DNA of 64,000 nucleotides from Flaccisagitta enflata (Eukaryota; Chaetognatha; Sagittoidea; Aphragmophora): contig OZ231128.1 of assembly GCA_965153355.1 (NCBI GenBank), forward strand, positions 38,006,001 through 38,070,000, in the 5' to 3' direction. Each line of letters opens with the position of its first letter. Within the stretch, counting starts at the first letter, position 1. The position numbers and the translations under genes are program-made. Under the pieces are notes generated by a model. It was not told the DNA's origin, did no database searches, and worked only from the letters and a program-made list of their open reading frames with translations. Shown piece after piece: positions 1 through 64,000 of the stretch.

Positions 1-366
1 CTTTGAAATGCTCTCAAATTTTACTAAGATATGACAATAACATGCGGATTGCACCACTGGTAAGCTCTTGAGCTCTAGTTTTATAATCTCATGGATTTTC
101 AGTCAGATTTTGAAAGGAAAGTAGCTCAATTTTGCAGCCAAAATGACCAAAATCTACTATCATTACCACATCCACCTCTTAGTTGTGATAAACAGACCAA
201 TCTCGCGGTCCCTTAATTGGATTGAAGATTATTTTTCTCTTTTTTTTCTAGTTAGTAAGAATACAAAAATAACTAAAAACGATCAGATACACAAGTATTG
301 AGCATATGAGGAGGGAAACACACTGCCAACCCTAAGTGTCGCCAAACTTTTTTCCTAGATAGTACA
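1..366. repeat. Dispersed duplicate, copy 1
   Basis: This segment recurs in the same orientation at about 44730-45096. I see only one difference by eye (GAAAGGAAAG here, GAAAGGGAAG there). Similarity stops after TTTCCTAGATAGTAC at the right; the left edge is the window edge, so the repeat may be longer. There is no open frame in it. It is either a recently moved element or a recent local duplication. Confidence 0.85.
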
Positions 367-398
367 CAAGCATCTTAAACGCTAATTTTTTTCTTTTT

Positions 399-768
399 GG
401 GCAGCAGCCCCGAAGGAGACGAAGTCCTGTAGAACAGAGGGTGACTTTGTTCTTCATTCCGTCCGTTCGTTCGTCAATCCGTTTGTCCCCCCCCAGAACC
501 ACTCAGGCCTTGAATCTGCCCTCTCAGGCCTGAAATCTGCCCTCTCAGGCCTAAAATCTGTCCTCTCAGGCCTGAAATCTGACCTCTCAGGTCTGAAAAT
601 CTGAGAGGTCTGAGAGGGCAGATTTCAGGCCTGAGAGGGTAAATTTCAGGCCTGAAAGGGCAGATTTCAGGCCTGAGGAGGCCTTGGGGGAACGGACGGA
701 GGGACGGAATGACGAACAAAAGTCCCCCTGTGTTCTACAGGACTTTGTCCCCTTTGGGGCCGCTGCCC
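399..768. mobile_element. Foldback element FB, variant interior
   Basis: The ends are inverted: GGGCAGCAGCCCCGAAGG at the left, and CCTTTGGGGCCGCTGCCC at the right. Further in, GTCCTGTAGAACA at the left pairs with TGTTCTACAGGAC at the right. The interior is an inverted minisatellite: units like AGGCCTGAAATCTGCCCTCTC run to about 600 and then continue as their reverse complement, so the whole element can fold on itself. Other FB copies share the termini but carry a different interior unit. No protein is encoded. Confidence 0.8.
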
Positions 769-1210
769 TGCTTCCTCTCACTCCATTTCACAATCATGCA
801 AAGCAGGGCAACGGGTATCGCTGACCACACATTGACGTTGGGCGACCTGTTTCGACTTGTACTTGCGGACAGACCAATCGATTTCCCTACGGACCAACCA
901 ATGGACAGACAAAGCCTCGTGTTTGCAACAAAAGAGGCCTATGGAGCTCTAAATGATGACCCATCACAACTAGTTAACTGTAACTCTTTTTTCTTTATCG
1001 GGCTCTTGTCCTTATTTCAATTTTTTGGTTGTAATGTATTGTTGTCCAACTCATATCTAGTATCTTGTCTACAAAATCCCTCCCTCTTTCCCCACCAACC
1101 CTCATCTTTTCTCCCCCTCTGCCCCCCCCCCCCACCTCCCGACATTCTCTAGTTTTTTAATCCCCAACATTACTGAATCTCGTCGTCGTTCTTTTACTTT
1201 CCTCCTCCAG
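769..1210. other. Unassigned flank upstream of exon 1
   Basis: No gene is seen. The left part (GGGTATCGCTGACCACACATTGACG) resembles sequence next to other FB copies. A C-run lies near 1122-1134, and a good pyrimidine tract ending TTTCCTCCTCCAG at 1210 acts as 3' splice site for the next exon. Confidence 0.5.
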
Positions 1211-1322
1211 GGGTCGTCCGCGTCTGCGTCTCGGTCGGGGTCAGACGCTGTCGCTGTCGCTGCCGTTGCCGCTGCCGCATCCGCTGTCGCTACCGCTTCC
1301 GGCCCGTCGGCAGTCGACGTTG

Positions 1323-60242
<58,920 letters not shown>

Positions 60243-61736
60243 CTAGACGGCGGCGGCAGCGGAGAAGGCAGTAGCGGCAACAGCGGCGGCGATAGCAGCG
60301 GCGGCAGCGGTGGCGGCGGCAGTGGCTTACCCGGTGATGGTAGTCGAAAGAGACTTAGGAAGAAACTTTTGAGTCACAACAACAACGACGACGACGATGA
60401 TGACGATGGTGACGATGATGATAACGATGAAAATGCGGTGATCGGCAATGTGGTCGTTGACGATGACGATGACGTCGATGACGACGATGATGATGACGAA
60501 GGAGTTGATCCCGGAGATTCGTCGGCGCTTTTCATCAAATCTTTGATCTCATCGCCTTCGACCGAAGTCCCGGCGAGACTCAACGACGAAATTGACGCCG
60601 ACGCCGCCATCGTTCTCGGCGGTACTTCCGGTTCACAGACCGGAAATGCCGAAATTTCCGTTAAAAACAACGCCGCCCGTTTAGGCGCCGCTATCAGTGG
60701 AAACAGTAGCAACGTGAACAAAAACAATGGTAACAATATATCTCGCGTCGTTGCTGAAAATGACGTCCGCGATAAACAGGAGGAAAATCACGCCGCCAAT
60801 CTCGCCTTTAACTCCGCTACTGCAGCAGCAGCAGCCGCAGCAGCAACCAATTCGCCAGCAGCCCGTCCTCTCGGTCGCCATAACAATGTACAACATAATC
60901 AACACAATCAACATCATCATCAACACAAACTAAGACGGTTCCGATCGGAGCGCGATCTCCGACGAGGAGCTGGGGGTAGTTGTAGTGGTGGTGGAGCAGG
61001 CGGAGGAGGAGGAGGTGATGGAGGAGGAAGAGAATTTGTCGAGGGTTTTAGTGGAGTTGGAAGAAGAGGAGGAGGAGGAGCAGGTGGCGGCACTGGAAGT
61101 AGCGGTGGCTCTCCGAGTGGTCTCGCTTGTATTTTCGGCGATGTGGCGGTCGGTGGTTCGTGGGGTAACAATTATCCTCCACCTCCCCCGTTGCCACCGC
61201 CTTTGGGAGGGGGTTTCGTGTTGGCACCCGGTCGTTATCCGTCCCCGACACCCCCGCCATCTTTATCGACTCTGAATAACAACTCACCGTTACTCTCTCG
61301 TTCTTTTCATCGAAATTACGAACATCCTTTGCCCCTTCATCTCAACCCCGCCCCACTTTTGCATGATTCCTGCCAAATTCAGCTGCAACAGCAGCAACAT
61401 CAACAGCAGCCGCCGTTGGCGAAATTCGACAGACCAATCGCGAGGCGAGATTTGAAAATGACCAATAACGATGCTCCATCTCCTTCGTCGTCTTTGACTA
61501 GTAGAGCCAATCAGGATCAGCTGCAGCAACAACGAAGTCTGGATGCCGGCGGTCAAGTCAAATTGGTCGACTTCTTGCAGCATCAGCAGCAACTTCGGCA
61601 TCAACAACATCCTCGATCTCGCGTCGACTCGGAGGGTAATTCCAAGTCGTCGACGTCGACGCGGGAAACGCCCTCGAGATGGACTAACGAAGGCAGCAGC
61701 AGCTCGTCAGGGATCGAAATGATTCCCAGCTTCTGA
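60243..61736 (+). CDS. In-frame 497-codon readthrough extension of the Ig/LDLa protein
   Basis: Same frame as exon 8, open from the codon after the TGA to TGA at 61734-61736. No ATG occurs until the stretch RRDLKMTNNDAP, roughly 410 codons in, so it cannot be a normally initiated separate ORF. Modules: Gly/Ser-rich linker; basic KRLRKKLL; Asp-rich acidic block; a normal-complexity segment (SALFIKSLISSPSTEVPARL); Asn-rich; Ala run; His/Gln; RRFRSERDLRR basic patch; Gly-rich; Pro-rich (YPPPPPLPPPLGGG); Gln-rich; Ser-rich end GIEMIPSF. Homopolymers use mixed synonymous codons (GAC/GAT, GCA/GCC, GGA/GGT/GGC), which favours translation. Read through, the protein would be 997 residues, with a cytoplasmic tail several times longer. 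Confidence 0.68.
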   Translation, partial: LDGGGSGEGSSGNSGGDSSGGSGGGGSGLPGDGSRKRLRKKLLSHNNNDDDDDDDGDDDDNDENAVIGNVVVDDDDDVDDDDDDDEGVDPGDSSALFIKSLISSPSTEVPARLNDEIDADAAIVLGGTSGSQTGNAEISVKNNAARLGAAISGNSSNVNKNNGNNISRVVAENDVRDKQEENHAANLAFNSATAAAAAAAATNSPAARPLGRHNNVQHNQHNQHHHQHKLRRFRSERDLRRGAGGSCSGGGAGGGGGGDGGGREFVEGFSGVGRRGGGGAGGGTGSSGGSPSGLACIFGDVAVGGSWGNNYPPPPPLPPPLGGGFVLAPGRYPSPTPPPSLSTLNNNSPLLSRSFHRNYEHPLPLHLNPAPLLHDSCQIQLQQQQHQQQPPLAKFDRPIARRDLKMTNNDAPSPSSSLTSRANQDQLQQQRSLDAGGQVKLVDFLQHQQQLRHQQHPRSRVDSEGNSKSSTSTRETPSRWTNEGSSSSSGIEMIPSF

Positions 61737-61849
61737 ACTCGCAGATCCGCATGTGGCTATACGTAATCGGAACATAAATTCAAGTTCAACAGGCTCCTTG
61801 ATCACCACCCCCCCCCCCATCCCCCAAATACCTTTAATCTTTGTTGAAT
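61737..61849 (+). other. Start of 3' UTR
   Basis: A C-run at about 61809-61820. No clear AATAAA within the next kilobases; ATTAAA variants occur near 62963 and 63115. Confidence 0.4.
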
Positions 61850-62057
61850 AGATGTAGACGCGGGGTCACAATCTCGTGGCGGACGGATGGGCAGGGGCGT
61901 TCAACCTCCATCCACATCCCACACCTTACACAAAGAGCATTTAAAATACTCGTATTCCCACTTTTCGACACATGTCTACGGACCGACGGACAGACCAACA
62001 GACGGTCCGACGGACGGACAAAGGCTCCTATAGAATTGCATGTCCGCAACTAAAAAG
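61850..62057 (-). repeat. Family T element, subfamily C
   Basis: GACGCGGGGTCACAATCTCG, GGCGGACGGATGGGCAGGGG, ACCGACGGACAGACCAACAG, TTGCATGTCCGCAACTAAAA. Confidence 0.75.
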
Positions 62058-62080
62058 TAAAGGAATCACCACTACATAGG

Positions 62081-62219
62081 CTTTTTAGTCGCGGACTTGT
62101 GACTCTAAAGGAGGCTCTGTCCGTCCGTAGGTCCGTCTGTAGATCCGTCCGTGGGTCCGTCCCGATCGAATTGAAAAGTACAAAAACCCGCGTTCAAATA
62201 CCTAAATGTGTGAGTGTGC

Positions 62220-62265
<46 letters not shown>

Positions 62266-62395
62266 GTGTGTGTGTGTCTGTGTGTGTGTGTGTGTCCGTG
62301 TGTGTATGTCCGTGTGTGTGTGCAAAGGGAGTAGAAGGGGAGTCTGGAGCGGGGTAGTATGCCCCTGCCCACCCGTCCAAGACGGTATTGAAATT
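62081..62395 (+). repeat. Family T element, subfamily C, with (GT)n interior
   Basis: TTTTTAGTCGCGGACTTGTG ACTC, CCGTCCGTAGGTCCGTC, a (GT)n tract at 62221-62325, CCCCTGCCCACCCGTCCAAG, ACGGTATTGAAATTC. Inverted relative to 61850-62057, 23 bp away. Confidence 0.75.
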
Positions 62396-63299
62396 CTGCA
62401 TTACCTGTTTATGAAAAAAAAAGATTGTAATTCTTAAGTCTGTTTCCGTATCACATTTGAAATCCGGGGGGACTTTCAACATCAAAGAATAGAGATAATT
62501 CCAAATTTTATGTCATGTTTTTTTTTAGAACTTTATTACGTCGCTACACAATTTATGGAATTCAAAAATTTGAACCGACCCCGAGGAAATAGTTCGTTGT
62601 TTGATACCATTTTTGTCGAACTCGTACATTTCAAAAAAAGAATTTGTTTTGACTTGCCAGTCGCCAGCGTCCAAACTCAAAGTGCTTTTGAAGATGTTGA
62701 CAAAAAATGATATACACATAAACCGACAATCAACTAAAGTTGTTGATCGTAATGATGGATAAATTTGTGTTTACCGTTGTCCATTTCGATTTTATCTGCA
62801 TATCACTCATTTGTCGTTTCTAATCATTGCATTCGTTCTGTTGGTTTATCGCATTGTAATTGAATCACTAGAACCATGTGCATGGGTTTTCTTTTGTGGT
62901 CTTTGCTATTCTCGAGCTGAATAATTACTCGTGCGTTTTCCATCTTTTTTTTTTTCGTATTGATTAAAAGAAATTGTACATCGAGCAAATTTAACGGAAT
63001 GAAAACAAAATCAACAATTGATCGCATGCTCTCCCTCTCCATTCTCCCGTAAGTTTTTTTAAGAACTTTTTTTTTCGCTGTCATGATATACGAACACAAA
63101 GTTATTGATTTGGTCATTAAAAAGTCATTATACCTGAAAAAGTGAAAAAGTACGTTTACTAACAGTCGAATGGTTTACAGAACAGTTTTCGCAGAGGCAC
63201 ATCCCTTCGATGATACATTTTCAGAAAAACATTTTCATGTTAACATCTTTCTTTATTCATTGTGAAATTAGGCAACTTGGAAGGTCTGTAATCGCGTAC
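62396..63299. other. AT-rich sequence downstream of the gene
   Basis: No gene recognised. Short open frames near 62510-62720 have no family signature. Confidence 0.4.
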
Positions 63300-63436
63300 A
63301 TGCAAGACTTATCTTTCATTTGTCGGTCGGTCGGTCTGTTAGCCCTTCCATCAGTGCAATTTTCAATCCCGGTTTTGGCATTACATTCCCTGCCCCGCAT
63401 CACGCGATTGACCTGCTGGGAAACAGGCCTTGTGAG
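63300..63436 (+). repeat. Family T element, degraded subfamily B
   Basis: TTTGTCGGTCGGTCGGTCTG, CATTACATTCCCTGCCCCGC, ATCACGCGATTGACC, ACAGGCCTTGTG. Confidence 0.55.
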
Positions 63437-64000
63437 TTGTGATTCTTTTGAAAGAAAGACACATTTCACAGTTTCTGTGTATTTTTAAGCATCCACACCA
63501 TTGCACAGTCCTCCCCATCGGAAGTAAGGCAACTCATCATAGAAATCACAATACCCCCGATAAGTGTGGTTCTTTGTTTTTAAAATCTTTAAATAGGTAT
63601 CATATATTAAAATATGTTTATTAAGATATGTTTGTCCAAAAAAATTTAAGAATCGATTTGAAACATCACTTCAGATGGTATATCATTTTTAACTCCTCTT
63701 CTCGCGTTTAGAAATATGAAGAATTATTATTAATTATTATATAACATCCGATTTGGAACACTGTGAAGTGGGGTACATGCAAATGTATGTCGTTTTGGAG
63801 TTGTTGGACACAAATTTTGTTACTCAGAGGAATGTTGTTTGCAGTTAAACTTTGTATTCAATATTTTCCCAATCTCATTTTTCCAATGTTTTGAGCGACT
63901 GATTTGTTGAATTGATAGGTAGTCCTCGCGACAGCCAACCCCAAATACAACTCGATTTGTACATATAGATGTTGATAGAAAAATATATACATTCTTTTGC
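63437..64000. other. AT-rich sequence without gene
   Basis: Nothing recognised. Confidence 0.5.

Noticed and set aside
709-1152. 147-codon + strand frame through the FB right end
   Set aside because: Runs from the foldback terminus into flanking sequence with no domain; overlaps no splice-compatible exon.
60374-61610. Antisense frames under the readthrough extension
   Set aside because: Shadow frames of GC-rich, stop-poor coding sequence; no motifs or start context.
62510-62719. 66-codon frame downstream of the gene
   Set aside because: No family signature, AT-rich setting, overlapped by an equally long antisense frame.

Overview
This is animal nuclear DNA: spliced genes with GT..AG introns, very long (GA)n, (CT)n, (AC)n, (GAA)n and (GAAA)n microsatellites, foldback elements, MITE-like elements and an antisense non-LTR retrotransposon. 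It is probably an invertebrate. Homopolymer-rich protein segments (poly-Asp, His, Gln, Gly) and a candidate UGA readthrough would fit an arthropod, possibly a crustacean, but I cannot name a species.

One + strand gene spans almost the whole window. I can chain eight coding exons (1323-1399, 5160-5274, 26240-26358, 32870-33407, 34305-34457, 43559-43691, 58879-59143, 60143-60242). Every junction agrees in phase and the CDS sums to 1500 nt (499 codons plus stop). The product is a single-pass membrane protein: signal peptide, one Ig domain split over three exons, a Gly-rich/charged linker, a four-cysteine LDLa-like half-domain, a transmembrane helix and a His/Gly/Ser-rich cytoplasmic tail. Its stop is TGA followed by CTAG, the strongest known animal readthrough context. 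The same frame then stays open for 497 more codons, to a TGA at 61734-61736, with no ATG in roughly the first 400. This is the main discovery candidate.

Intron 2 (5275-26239) holds three phase-compatible exons of a phospholipid scramblase-like gene (16659-18945), a nested same-strand gene or pseudogene. Intron 6 holds an antisense, apparently intact non-LTR retrotransposon (about 51354-57293) between two (GAA)n tracts. Its ORF1 (SGNH-hydrolase type) and ORF2 (endonuclease, reverse transcriptase, zinc knuckle) share one frame and are separated by a single TGA.

The rest is repeats. (i) Family T: over 30 copies, 75-300 bp, with a palindromic left end, GGTCCGTC-like interior and a right end closing in GGCCTTGTT; the 10-bp terminal arm covaries with the far end between subfamilies. 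(ii) Foldback family FB: GGGCAGCGGCCCC termini around inverted minisatellites. (iii) Two ~615-bp palindromes sharing an apex but not outer arms. (iv) Several TIR elements with TA duplications. (v) Tandem arrays of 95, 77-83, ~145 and 84/88 bp; the last repeats the end of exon 5 together with its splice donor. All coordinates come from reading the sequence by eye; repeat edges may be off by a few bases.
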